Source of the DNA: JAXMHB01 sp046346965
GTDB taxonomy: Bacteria; Pseudomonadota; Gammaproteobacteria; Xanthomonadales; SZUA-5
Direction: 5' to 3'
Assembly (NCBI GenBank): GCA_046346965.1
Contig: JAXMHB010000009.1
Coordinates: 105,306 to 169,305 of the forward strand
Length of the DNA: 64,000 nucleotides
Shown here piece by piece: positions 13,995-22,926 of the stretch (the stretch's first letter is position 1; each line of letters begins with the position of its first letter). The notes beneath the pieces are model-generated. The model had not been told where the DNA came from and searched no databases. It saw nothing but the letters and a program-made list of their open reading frames with translations. Made by a program: the position numbers and the translations under genes.

Positions 13995-14103
13995 GTCCAA
14001 GGAAGGCGCCGAGCCGAAACCCTGGCGCGCTACGGTGATCTTGAGCATGTGCTCCACGCATACGCTCTGAGATTGCATTGCGTGCCGTTGAGCAGGAGGG
14101 GTC

Positions 14104-17100
14104 ATGGGGCAAAGCGGGCCAGTGTCGGATCAGGGTTTGTACGATCCGGCCTTTGAGAAAGACAGTTGCGGCTTTGGTCTGATCGCCCAGTTGGACGACC
14201 GGCCCTCGCGCGAGATCGTCGCCGCGGCGCTGGAAGCGCTGGCGCGGATGACGCATCGCGGCGCGGTTGCCGCCGACGGCAAGAGCGGCGACGGCTGCGG
14301 CCTGCTGCTGCGCCGCCCCGAGAGCTTTCTGCGCACGCTGGCGGCCGAAGCCGGCATCCGACTGCCCGAGAGCTTTGCTTCCGGCATCGTGTTCCTGCCG
14401 CACGCAGAGGCGGACGCCGCGCGTGCGCGGGTGACGCTGGAAGCAGAACTGGTCGCTGCCGGGCTGTATCTGGCCGGTTGGCGCGAGGTGCCTATCGACC
14501 CCGAGATCTGCGGCGCCGAAGCGCGCCAGACCATGCCGGCGGTGACCCAGGTGTATGTTGGCGTGCGCGAGGATCTGGATCTGGCGGCGCTCGAGCGCCT
14601 GCTGTTCCAGGCCCGGCGGCGCACCGAGAACGCGCTGGCCGATCTGGCCGACTTCTACGTCGTGTCGCTGTCGGCGCATGTGTTTGCTTACAAGGGCATG
14701 GTGATGCCAGAGCATCTGCCGGCCTTCTTCAAGGATCTGGCGCGCGCGGATCTCAAATCGAGCGCGGTGGTGTTCCATCAGCGCTTCTCCACCAACACCA
14801 TGCCGCGTTGGCCGCTGGCGCAGCCCTTCCGCTTTCTGGCGCACAACGGCGAGATCAACTCGATCCAGGGCAATCGCAACTGGATGCGTGCGCGCGGCCC
14901 GCGCTTCCGCTCGCCGCTGGTGGATTTCCGCGAACTGCAGCCGCTGGTGTCGATGACCGGGTCGGACTCGCAGACGCTCGACAACATGCTGGAGTGTCTG
15001 TTGATCGGCGGCATGGATTTGCTGCAGGCCATGCGCATCCTGATTCCGCCGGCCTGGCGCGATCGCGAGGATCTGGACGCCGACATCAAGGCCTTCTACG
15101 AGTACTACCAGCTGCACATGGAGCCCTGGGACGGCCCGGCTGGCATCGTGTTGCTGGACGGCCGCTACGCGGCCTGCACGCTGGACCGCAACGGGCTGCG
15201 GCCGGCGCGCTATCTGCTGACGCGCGACCGCCACGTGGTGATCTCCTCGGAAGCCGGCGTGTATGACGTCGAGGCCGCCGAGGTGGTCGAGAAAGGCCGG
15301 CTGGGGCCGGGCGAGATGGTAGCGGTCGATCTGTTGCGCGGCGAGTTTCTGAAGAGCCGCGACATCGACGCGATCAACCGCGCGCGCGCGCCGTTCAAGC
15401 GCTGGATGAAGACCGGCGTGCGGTACTTGAGCAACTCGCTGATCGATCCCAGCCTCGCCATCGAAACCTGGGACGCGCCCACGCTGGCGGTGCATCAGAA
15501 GCTCTACAACCTGTCGCGCGAGGAGCGTGACACGGTGCTGAAATCCCTCGCCGAAAGCGAGTCCGAAGCCACCGGTTCGATGGGTGACGACACCCCGGTG
15601 GCGGTGATGTCGGGCAAGGTGCGCTCGCTGTACGACTATTTCCGCCAGGCTTTTGCCCAGGTCACCAATCCGCCCATCGACAGCCTGCGCGAGCAGCGCG
15701 TGATGTCGTTGATGACGCAGTTGGGCCGCGAGTGCAATGTGTTCGAGGCGGCGCCGCAGTACGCGCGCCAGATCGTGCTGAATTCGCCGATTCTGTCGCA
15801 GCGGAAGCTCAAGCAGATTCTGTCGATGACCGATTTCGGCGGCCACGTCGAGATCGACATCAACTATCCCGAAAGCGAATCGCTCGATGGCGCATTGACG
15901 CGCTTCTGCCAGCAGGCCGAGGCCGCGGTGCGCGACGGCACGTTGCTGGTGTTCCTGACCGATCGCCACGTGGCGCCCGGCAAACTGCCGGCGCACGCGC
16001 TGCTGGCGGTGGGTGCGGTGCATCAGCACCTGACCCGCGTCGGCCTGCGCGCCGCCTGCAACATCCTGGTGGAAACCGCGACCGCGCGCGATCCGCACCA
16101 TTTCGCCTGTCTGATCGGCTTTGGTGCTACCGCGATCCAGCCCTATCTGGCCTACCAGTCTCTGCTGGCGCTGGTGCGCGCTGGTCAGATCAAGCGCCGC
16201 TTCGGCGAGCCCTTGGAACTGGGACGCAGCTACCGGCGCGGTATCAAGAAGGGCTTGCTGAAAATCCTGTCGAAGATGGGCATCTCCTGCGTCGACAGTT
16301 ATCGCGGCGCGCAGCTGTTCGAGATCGTCGGTCTGGCCTCGGAAGTGGTGCAGCGCTGTTTTGCCGGCACGCCGAGCCGCATCGAGGGCGCCGGCTTTGC
16401 CGAGATCGACGCCGAGCAGCGCACGCTGGCGGCGCAGGCCTGGAATGCCAACACGCTGGTCGATCCGGGCGGACTGCTGAAATTCGTGCAGGGCGGCGAG
16501 TACCACATGTACAACCCGGACGTGATCGCGCGGCTGCAGGCGGCGGTGCGCACCGGCGAGTACGAGCTGTATCGCGAGTACGCCGAGGTGGTGAACACGC
16601 GGCCGGCCTCCGCCTTGCGCGATCTGCTGCTGGTGCACAGCGAGCGCCCGGCGATCGCGCTCGACGAGGTCGAATCGGTCGAGTCGATTCTGAAACGCTT
16701 TGATTCGGCCGGGATGTCACTGGGCGCGCTGTCGCCGGAGGCGCACGAGGCGCTGGCGGTGGCGATGAACCGGCTCGGCGCGCGCAGCAATTCGGGCGAA
16801 GGCGGGGAAGACCCAGCCCGCTACGGCACCGAGCGCATGAGCAAGATCAAGCAGGTCGCGTCCGGCCGCTTCGGCGTGACGCCGGAGTACCTGATCAACG
16901 CCGAAGTCCTGCAGATCAAGGTCGCGCAGGGCGCCAAACCCGGCGAGGGCGGGCAGCTGCCTGGCCACAAGGTGGATGAGACCATCGCGCGGTTGCGCTA
17001 TGCGCGGCCCGGTATCGGTCTGATCTCGCCGCCGCCGCATCACGATATCTACTCGATCGAGGACCTGGCGCAGCTGATCTACGATCTCAAGGAGATCAAC

Positions 17101-18573
17101 CCGGACGCGCTGGTCTCGGTCAAGCTGGTCTCGCATGCCGGCGTCGGCACCATCGCCGCCGGGGTGGTCAAGGCCTACGCCGATCTGATCACCATCTCCG
17201 GTCACGATGGCGGCACCGGCGCCAGTCCGGTGTCCTCGATCAAGTACGCCGGCACGCCCTGGGAACTCGGCTTGTCCGAAGCGCACCAGACACTCAAGCG
17301 CAACGGCCTGCGGCAGAAGGTCCGTCTGCAGACCGATGGCGGCCTGAAGACCGGCTTGGATGTGATCAAGGCGGCCGCGCTCGGCGCCGAGAGCTTTGGC
17401 TTCGGCACTGCGCCGATGGTGGCGCTGGGCTGCAAGTACTTGCGCATCTGCCATCTGAACAACTGCGCCACCGGCGTGGCGACGCAGCATCCGGTGCTGC
17501 GCAAGGCGCATTTCGTCGGCCTGCCAGAGATGGTGCAGCACTATTTCCGCTTCGTCGCGATGGAAGTGCGCGAGCACCTCGCGGCGATGGGTCTGCGCTC
17601 GCTCGATGAGTTGATCGGGCACACCGAGTTTCTGCAGGTACATCCGGGGCATACGGCCAAGCAACGGCGGCTCAATCTGCAGCCCTTGCTCAGTCTGGAT
17701 GGCATGGCCAGCGACGCGCCGAACTGCTGCATCGACCCGCGCAACCCGCCGCACGACAAGGGCGTGCTGGCGGCGGAAATGCTCGCCGCCACCCGCGAGG
17801 CGATCGTGCACAAGCGCGGCGGCGAGTATCGCTTCCAGGTCCGCAACCGCGACCGCACCATCGGCGCGCGCCTGTCCGGCCTGATTGCGCGCCACCACGG
17901 CAATCTCGGCATGAGCGAGCACCCGCTCACGCTCAAACTCAGCGGTTCGGCCGGCCAGAGCTTCGGTGCCTGGAACGCCGGCGGCCTGATCCTCGATCTG
18001 GAAGGCGAGGCCAACGATTACGTCGGCAAAGGCATGGCCGGCGGCAAGATCGTCATCCGGCCACCGGCAGATGCCAGCTTCGTCCCGCGTGAGACCGTCA
18101 TCGTCGGCAATACCTGTCTGTACGGCGCCACCGGCGGCGAGTTGTTCGCCAGCGGTCGTGCCGGCGAGCGCTTCGCCGTCCGCAATTCGGGCGCCTTGGC
18201 CATTGTCGAAGGCACCGGCGACCACTGCTGCGAGTACATGACCGGCGGCTGCGTGCTGGTGTTGGGCCGTACCGGCCTCAACTTCGGCGCCGGCTTCACC
18301 GGCGGCTTTGCCTATGTGCTCGACATCGAGCGCGACTTCGTCGATCGCTACAACCCGGAGTTGATCGATATCGTCCGCATCTCCACCGAGGGCATGGAAA
18401 ACCACCTCTCGCACCTGCGCGAACTGCTGAAGCGCCACCAGCGCGAAACCGGCAGCCTGTGGGCCCGCGAAATCTTGGAAGAGTTCCGCGACATCCTGCC
18501 GCGCTTCTGGCTGGTCAAGCCCAAAGCCGCCAGCCTGGAAAGTCTGAATGAGACCTTGAAGCGGGCGGCGTGA
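14104..18573 (+). CDS. gltB: Glutamate synthase (NADPH) large subunit
   Basis: Makes two glutamates from glutamine and 2-oxoglutarate, using electrons passed from GltD. The 1489-residue protein has the full GltB plan. A short propeptide ends before Cys22 in DSCGFGLIA, which becomes the N-terminal nucleophile of the class II glutaminase domain (about 22-430). A central domain follows, then the FMN/2-oxoglutarate synthase domain (about 800-1190) with the 3Fe-4S cysteines Cys1110, Cys1116 and Cys1121 (C-x5-C-x4-C), then the C-terminal GXGXG beta-helix (about 1230-1440, repeated G-G and GNTCLYGATGG). A perfect AGGAGG site lies eight bases before the ATG. gltD follows after 196 bases that hold an inverted repeat. 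Confidence 0.97.
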   Translation: MGQSGPVSDQGLYDPAFEKDSCGFGLIAQLDDRPSREIVAAALEALARMTHRGAVAADGKSGDGCGLLLRRPESFLRTLAAEAGIRLPESFASGIVFLPHAEADAARARVTLEAELVAAGLYLAGWREVPIDPEICGAEARQTMPAVTQVYVGVREDLDLAALERLLFQARRRTENALADLADFYVVSLSAHVFAYKGMVMPEHLPAFFKDLARADLKSSAVVFHQRFSTNTMPRWPLAQPFRFLAHNGEINSIQGNRNWMRARGPRFRSPLVDFRELQPLVSMTGSDSQTLDNMLECLLIGGMDLLQAMRILIPPAWRDREDLDADIKAFYEYYQLHMEPWDGPAGIVLLDGRYAACTLDRNGLRPARYLLTRDRHVVISSEAGVYDVEAAEVVEKGRLGPGEMVAVDLLRGEFLKSRDIDAINRARAPFKRWMKTGVRYLSNSLIDPSLAIETWDAPTLAVHQKLYNLSREERDTVLKSLAESESEATGSMGDDTPVAVMSGKVRSLYDYFRQAFAQVTNPPIDSLREQRVMSLMTQLGRECNVFEAAPQYARQIVLNSPILSQRKLKQILSMTDFGGHVEIDINYPESESLDGALTRFCQQAEAAVRDGTLLVFLTDRHVAPGKLPAHALLAVGAVHQHLTRVGLRAACNILVETATARDPHHFACLIGFGATAIQPYLAYQSLLALVRAGQIKRRFGEPLELGRSYRRGIKKGLLKILSKMGISCVDSYRGAQLFEIVGLASEVVQRCFAGTPSRIEGAGFAEIDAEQRTLAAQAWNANTLVDPGGLLKFVQGGEYHMYNPDVIARLQAAVRTGEYELYREYAEVVNTRPASALRDLLLVHSERPAIALDEVESVESILKRFDSAGMSLGALSPEAHEALAVAMNRLGARSNSGEGGEDPARYGTERMSKIKQVASGRFGVTPEYLINAEVLQIKVAQGAKPGEGGQLPGHKVDETIARLRYARPGIGLISPPPHHDIYSIEDLAQLIYDLKEINPDALVSVKLVSHAGVGTIAAGVVKAYADLITISGHDGGTGASPVSSIKYAGTPWELGLSEAHQTLKRNGLRQKVRLQTDGGLKTGLDVIKAAALGAESFGFGTAPMVALGCKYLRICHLNNCATGVATQHPVLRKAHFVGLPEMVQHYFRFVAMEVREHLAAMGLRSLDELIGHTEFLQVHPGHTAKQRRLNLQPLLSLDGMASDAPNCCIDPRNPPHDKGVLAAEMLAATREAIVHKRGGEYRFQVRNRDRTIGARLSGLIARHHGNLGMSEHPLTLKLSGSAGQSFGAWNAGGLILDLEGEANDYVGKGMAGGKIVIRPPADASFVPRETVIVGNTCLYGATGGELFASGRAGERFAVRNSGALAIVEGTGDHCCEYMTGGCVLVLGRTGLNFGAGFTGGFAYVLDIERDFVDRYNPELIDIVRISTEGMENHLSHLRELLKRHQRETGSLWAREILEEFRDILPRFWLVKPKAASLESLNETLKRAA

Positions 18574-18581
18574 GGAGGGGC

Positions 18582-18718
18582 GTGAAAAGTGAAAAGTGAA
18601 AAGTGAAAGTGGCGAGCGAAAGGTGGGGAAGTGAATGGTTGAGGTCGGCAAAAAGAGATATTCCCTGGCGGGAGGATTGCTTTGAACTTGATTTACTTTT
18701 TACTTTTCACTTTTCACT
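18582..18718. repeat. Inverted-repeat element of GTGAAAA units between gltB and gltD
   Basis: The left arm (18582-18610) is about four tandem copies of GTGAAAA. The right arm (about 18692-18718) is the reverse complement with a few changes (TTTTTACTTTTCACTTTTCACT). The arms are about 24 bases long and enclose about 80 bases with no frame of interest. AT-rich arms in a GC-rich chromosome suggest a small mobile or amplified repeat. Read as RNA the arms could pair into a long hairpin between gltB and gltD. Neither a transposase nor a target duplication is visible. Confidence 0.7.
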
Positions 18719-18769
18719 CCGCGCCTACAGCTGATTGAATCGTTGACTGACTGCCACCCGAGCCTGCGC

Positions 18770-20203
18770 ATGACCGACCCCTTCAAATTCCTCAAGACGC
18801 CGCGCCAGATGCCGCGTGAACTGCCGGTGGCGGTGCGCGTCGAGGGCTATGCCGAGATTTACGGCCAGTTTCAGGCTGAGCAGGCGGCGGAGCAGTCCGG
18901 GCGCTGCCTGGATTGCGGCAATCCCTACTGCGAGTGGAAGTGCCCGGTGCACAACTTCATTCCCAACTGGCTGAAGCTGGTTCAGGAAGGGCGCATCGTC
19001 GAGGCGGCGGAGCTGTCGCACGAGACCAATCCCTTGCCGGAGATCTGCGGACGCGTGTGTCCGCAGGACCGATTGTGCGAGGGCGCATGCACGCTCAACG
19101 ACGGCTTCGGCGCGGTGACCATCGGCGCGGTCGAGAAGTACATCACCGATGAGGCTATCCGGCTCGGCTGGAAGCCGAATCTGTCCGCGGTGCGCCGAAT
19201 CGGCAAGCGCGTCGCCATCGTCGGCGCCGGCCCCGCGGGACTGGCGGCAGCCGACGGGCTGGTGCGACGCGGCATCGACGTGGTGGTCTACGACCGCCAG
19301 CGCGAGATCGGCGGCCTGCTGACCTTCGGCATCCCGCCGTTCAAGCTGGAAAAAGAGGTGATCGAGCGTCGCCGCCAGTTGCTGGAAGGCATGGGCGTGC
19401 AGTTCAAGCTCGGCATCGAGATCGGCCGCGATCTGCGCTTCGAGCAACTGCTGGCGGACTACGATGCCGTGTTCCTCGGCATGGGCACCTATCGAGCCCT
19501 CGACGGAGGCTTGAGCGGTCTGGGCCTCGGCGGCGTCTACCCGGCGCTGCGTTACCTGATTGCCAATGTGCACCGTGTCATGGGCTGGCCGGATGCGGCG
19601 CCGGCGATCGACCTGCGTGGGCAGCGCGTGGTGGTGCTGGGCGGCGGTGACACCGGCATGGACTGCGTGCGGACCGCGATCCGCCAGGGCGCGACTGAGG
19701 TCAGCTGCGTCTATCGGCGCGACGAGGCCAACATGCCGGGTTCCCGGCGCGAGGTGAAGAACGCCAAGGATGAAGGCGTGAACTTCCTCTACAACCGCCA
19801 GCCGCTGGAGATCCTCGGCGTCGATGGGCAGGTCACCGGCGTGCGCGTGATCGAAACCCGTCTCGGCGCACCCGATGCCAAGGGCCGCCGGCGCCCCGAG
19901 AACGTGCCGGGTACCGAAGTCGTCATTCCTGCCGACGCCGTCGTCATCGCCTTTGGATTTCAGCCGGATCCGCCGGACTGGTTTGCCGACCATGGCATCA
20001 GCCTCCACGCCGACGGCCGGACTGAGGTGGCTGCCGACGCGGCGCCCTTGCCCTACCAGACCAGCCAGCCGCGCGTGTTTGCCGGTGGCGACATGGTGCG
20101 CGGCGCCGATCTGGTGGTGACGGCCGTCTACGAGGGGCGCGAGGCGGCGCGCAGCATCGCGCGCTATCTGGGCGTCACCGAGGGACTGAGCGCGGCCGCC
20201 TGA
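18770..20203 (+). CDS. gltD: Glutamate synthase (NADPH) small subunit
   Basis: The 477-residue flavoprotein that oxidises NADPH and feeds electrons to GltB through Fe-S clusters. N-terminal cluster cysteines are Cys46, Cys49, Cys54 and Cys58 (CLDCGNPYCEWKC), with a second set in EICGRVCPQDRLCEGAC. The FAD-binding GXGXXG is VAIVGAGPAGLA and the NADPH site is VVVLGGGDTGMDC. The late FAGGD segment completes the FAD fold. I chose the ATG at 18770, which gives an N-terminus of E. coli GltD length, over an upstream TTG at 18743. The gene follows gltB on the same strand, but the inverted-repeat element lies between, so its expression may not be strictly tied to gltB. Confidence 0.95.
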   Translation: MTDPFKFLKTPRQMPRELPVAVRVEGYAEIYGQFQAEQAAEQSGRCLDCGNPYCEWKCPVHNFIPNWLKLVQEGRIVEAAELSHETNPLPEICGRVCPQDRLCEGACTLNDGFGAVTIGAVEKYITDEAIRLGWKPNLSAVRRIGKRVAIVGAGPAGLAAADGLVRRGIDVVVYDRQREIGGLLTFGIPPFKLEKEVIERRRQLLEGMGVQFKLGIEIGRDLRFEQLLADYDAVFLGMGTYRALDGGLSGLGLGGVYPALRYLIANVHRVMGWPDAAPAIDLRGQRVVVLGGGDTGMDCVRTAIRQGATEVSCVYRRDEANMPGSRREVKNAKDEGVNFLYNRQPLEILGVDGQVTGVRVIETRLGAPDAKGRRRPENVPGTEVVIPADAVVIAFGFQPDPPDWFADHGISLHADGRTEVAADAAPLPYQTSQPRVFAGGDMVRGADLVVTAVYEGREAARSIARYLGVTEGLSAAA

Positions 20204-20237
20204 CAGTTCCACGCGGCTTTTCTCGCTAGGTCAGTCA

Positions 20238-20258
20238 GACGCCCGATGTGCGGGCGTC
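20238..20258 (+). terminator. Hairpin after gltD
   Basis: GACGCCCG-ATGTG-CGGGCGTC is a perfect 8-bp GC-rich stem 35 bases after the gltD stop. No T-run follows, so it may be a transcript-end stabiliser or a weak terminator rather than a classic rho-independent site. Confidence 0.4.
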
Positions 20259-20275
20259 ATCGACCCGAGGACGCC

Positions 20276-20797
20276 ATGAAACTGACCGTACGCCATGCCT
20301 TTGTCTGCTTGCTGTTCCTGTTGGCCTGCTGCGCTGCCCCGCTGCAGGCAGCCGATCTGACCCAGGTCTATTACCCGACCCAGGCCGAGGCGCAGTTCAC
20401 CGTCGCTGTGCCTTCCGACTGGGAGCTGACGCCGCAGGGCGACGAGGGCGCCGAGGACTACTTCGAAGTCGCCGGGCCGAACGGCTTGGAGCTGTCCTTC
20501 CGCACCGTGCCCGGCGCGGACATCGACGCCGCGGTGCAGGCACACATCGCCTATCTCAAAGAGAACTTCACCGAGATCGCGATGGGCGATGCGCGCGAAA
20601 CCACGATCAACGGCATGGAAGCGATCATCCTGCCAGCCAAGGGCAAGGACGAGGACGGCGTGCTGCGCGAGTTCGGCGCCGGCTGGTTCAAGCTCGGCGG
20701 CGAGGCCATCGGCGAACTCTGGTACAACGTCGATGACAGCGACAGCGCCGGCAAGAGCGCGGCGGCGGCCGTGTTGAATTCGCTGAAAGCCCCCTGA
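20276..20797 (+). CDS. Periplasmic protein of unknown function, PsbP/DcrB-like fold suspected
   Basis: A 173-residue exported protein with signal peptide MKLTVRHAFVCLLFLLACCAAPLQA and likely cleavage after residue 25. The mature part opens with a stretch of the type FTVAVPSDWELTPQG, followed by alternating strands and a late helix SAAAAVLNSLKA. This pattern resembles PsbP and DcrB-like proteins, which is a guess from the FxxxxPxxW style only. A GAGG ribosome site precedes the ATG at 20276. It lies between hairpins at 20238-20258 and 20808-20828, so it may be its own transcript. The role is unknown. Confidence 0.7.
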   Translation: MKLTVRHAFVCLLFLLACCAAPLQAADLTQVYYPTQAEAQFTVAVPSDWELTPQGDEGAEDYFEVAGPNGLELSFRTVPGADIDAAVQAHIAYLKENFTEIAMGDARETTINGMEAIILPAKGKDEDGVLREFGAGWFKLGGEAIGELWYNVDDSDSAGKSAAAAVLNSLKAP

Positions 20798-20807
20798 GTC
20801 AGCCTCG

Positions 20808-20828
20808 GGTGCCTGCGCGGCAGGCACC
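20808..20828 (+). terminator. Hairpin after the periplasmic protein gene
   Basis: GGTGCCTGC-GCG-GCAGGCACC is a perfect 9-bp stem eleven bases after the stop. No T-run follows. Terminator-like by position and stability. Confidence 0.45.
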
Positions 20829-20884
20829 TGTCCGGTCGGGGCGGCAGATCGCGTTTCCTGGGTATCCCGCTTCGGAGCCCACTG

Positions 20885-21316
20885 ATGAATCCCAGGCAGC
20901 GCGATCTGTTCTTGTGGCAATGGTCGCAGCGGCGGCGCGTGGGCTTGCGCACCGTGGCCTGGCGCGGAGTCTGGATCGGCGCGGTTGGTGGCCTCGCTTT
21001 CGCCCTGTTGCTGGGGTCGAGCTGGGGCAGCAGCGGCGGTGCCCGGGATGTTGCCTGGGCGCTGGAGGTGGGCAAGCAATGGGCGCGGCTGCTGCTGATC
21101 TCGATTCCCAGCTTTGCCGGCATCGGCTACGCGATGACCACCCGCGTCTACCGCGCGCACGAATTCATGTTCCAGCGCCTGCTGCAAAGCGGTGCGGTGG
21201 TGCCGAGCGCACCGCCGGTGCTGAGCTGGGCCGATCGCGGTCCGGCGATCGCGGTGGCGGTGGCCGCTACGCTGATAGCTGCTCTGGTGCTGGCGGCGGT
21301 GATCTTCCTGGGCTGA
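20885..21316 (+). CDS. Small integral membrane protein, unknown function
   Basis: A 143-residue protein with a basic N-terminus (MNPRQRDLFLWQWSQRRR) and three hydrophobic segments at about 27-46, 67-85 and 120-142, the last ending the chain. No known motif is seen. It stands 87 bases after the periplasmic protein gene and 75 before the NCS1 permease gene, on the same strand. Codon use is ordinary. The antisense frames here are shadows. Confidence 0.6.
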   Translation: MNPRQRDLFLWQWSQRRRVGLRTVAWRGVWIGAVGGLAFALLLGSSWGSSGGARDVAWALEVGKQWARLLLISIPSFAGIGYAMTTRVYRAHEFMFQRLLQSGAVVPSAPPVLSWADRGPAIAVAVAATLIAALVLAAVIFLG

Positions 21317-21391
21317 ACGTCAGCCGCCCTTTGCGCAGAGCCCGCGCTTTGCGTACCTTGCGCGAATCTGAACGCCGGGAGTGCCAAGCAG

Positions 21392-22855
21392 ATGGACCAG
21401 CGCGCTGCGCCTACCAAGATCCTGGGTGACCTCGATCTGATCAATGACGATCTGCTGCCTAGCTCTCCGGAGCACCGCACCTGGGACTGGAAGGCGATCG
21501 CAGCCCTGTGGGTGGGCATGGTCGTGTGTGTGCCGGCCTACATGCTGGCCGCCGGCATGGTCAGCGAGGGCATGTCCTGGCGCGAGGCGGTCGGCACCAT
21601 CCTGATCGCCAATGTGATTGTGCTGATCCCGATGCTGTTGATCGGCCACGCCGGTACCAAGCATGGCATTCCCTTTCCCGTGCTGCTGCGCGCCTCGTTC
21701 GGCACTCGCGGCGCCAAGCTGCCGGCGGTGTTGCGTGGTCTGGTCGCCTGCGGCTGGTTTGGCATTCAAACCTGGGTCGGCGGCGCGGCGATCTACACCA
21801 TCGTCAACGTGGTGACCGGCAACGGCATCGTTGGTACGCCGCTGCCGGGCCTCGGCATCGACCTCGGCCAGACGCTGTGCTTTCTGGCCTTCTGGGGCCT
21901 GCATGTGGTGTTCATCAAGTACGGGACCGAGTCGATCCGCTGGTTGGAGTTGTGGGCGGCGCCGGTGCTGATCGCCATGTGTCTGGCCTTGCTGGGTTGG
22001 GCCTGGCAGAAGGCCGACGGCCTGGGGCCGATGCTCTCGGCGCCCTCGCAGTTTGATGCCGGTGGCGCCAAAGCCGGGCAGTTCTGGAGCGTGTTCTGGC
22101 CCTCGCTGACGGCGATGGTCGGCTTTTGGGCGACGTTGGCGCTGAACATCCCCGACTTCACGCGCTTCGCCCAGAGCCAGCGCGATCAGGTGCTCGGTCA
22201 GGCGCTGGGACTGCCGCTGCCGATGGCGCTGCTGGCGTTTGTCGGCGTGGCGGTGACCTCGGCGACGGTGATCATCTACGGCGAAGCGATCTGGGATCCG
22301 GTGGTATTGACCGGCAAAATGGGCGGCGCGGCGGTCGTGCTGGCCTTGGTCGCGCTGCTGCTGGCGACGCTGACCACCAACCTCGCGGCCAATGTGGTGG
22401 CGCCGGCCAATGGTTTCTCCAACCTCGCGCCGGGCAAGATCTCCTTCAAGATGGGCGGCTATATCACCGCCGGCATCGGCATCGCCATCTTCCCGTGGAA
22501 ACTGCTCGAATCCACCGGCGCCTACATTTTTACCTGGCTGATCGGCTACTCGGCACTGCTGGGCCCGATCGCCGGGATCATGCTGGCGGACTACTTTCTG
22601 ATCCGCCGCACGGAACTGGTCATCGCCGATCTGTTCCGGCACAGCGGTCGCTATGCCTATCGCGGCGGCTGGAATCCGGCGGCCCTGGTGGCGCTGGTGC
22701 TCGGTGTGCTGCCGAATCTGCCCGGCTTTCTGAAGGCGGCAGGCTTCGTCGCCGAGGTGCCGGCCGTGTTCGTGTCGATCTACACCTATGCCTGGTTCGT
22801 CGGTTTGCTGGTCGCCGGCCTGGTCTACCTGGCGCTGATGCGCGGGCGCCGCTGA
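21392..22855 (+). CDS. NCS1-family nucleobase/hydantoin/allantoin permease
   Basis: A 487-residue twelve-helix cation symporter of the NCS1 family. Diagnostic stretches are NDDLLPSSPEHRTWDWKA before helix 1, the SFGTRGAKLPAVLRGLVACGWFGIQTW region around helix 3, and NLAANVVAPANGFSNLAPGKISF around helix 8. These are features of the PucI/Mhp1 branch (allantoin, hydantoins) more than of CodB. The substrate cannot be fixed from sequence because no purine, pyrimidine or hydantoin degradation gene lies nearby; a cytosine deaminase gene is about 20 kb away and need not be related. The ATG at 21392 fits family starts; the ribosome site is weak. Confidence 0.88.
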   Translation: MDQRAAPTKILGDLDLINDDLLPSSPEHRTWDWKAIAALWVGMVVCVPAYMLAAGMVSEGMSWREAVGTILIANVIVLIPMLLIGHAGTKHGIPFPVLLRASFGTRGAKLPAVLRGLVACGWFGIQTWVGGAAIYTIVNVVTGNGIVGTPLPGLGIDLGQTLCFLAFWGLHVVFIKYGTESIRWLELWAAPVLIAMCLALLGWAWQKADGLGPMLSAPSQFDAGGAKAGQFWSVFWPSLTAMVGFWATLALNIPDFTRFAQSQRDQVLGQALGLPLPMALLAFVGVAVTSATVIIYGEAIWDPVVLTGKMGGAAVVLALVALLLATLTTNLAANVVAPANGFSNLAPGKISFKMGGYITAGIGIAIFPWKLLESTGAYIFTWLIGYSALLGPIAGIMLADYFLIRRTELVIADLFRHSGRYAYRGGWNPAALVALVLGVLPNLPGFLKAAGFVAEVPAVFVSIYTYAWFVGLLVAGLVYLALMRGRR

Positions 22856-22926
22856 GGGAGGCTCCGCGGCCCGGCGCGGCTTCCGATGTAGACTCGGGCG
22901 CCTCGCCGTTAGCGCAGGAAGGTCCG

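Noticed and set aside
13882..16638. 918-codon open frame antisense to gltB
   Set aside because: Shadow of the conserved gltB frame; His/Gln/Arg-rich with no fold signature.
18582..18718. CRISPR-like short repeats
   Set aside because: Units are 7 bases in direct tandem without spacers, with an inverted partner; this is not a repeat-spacer array and no cas gene is present. The same holds for 44688-44927.
21392..22855. NCS1 permease and cytosine deaminase as a dedicated cytosine uptake pathway
   Set aside because: The genes are about 20 kb apart with unrelated genes between, and the permease looks closer to the hydantoin/allantoin branch than to CodB.
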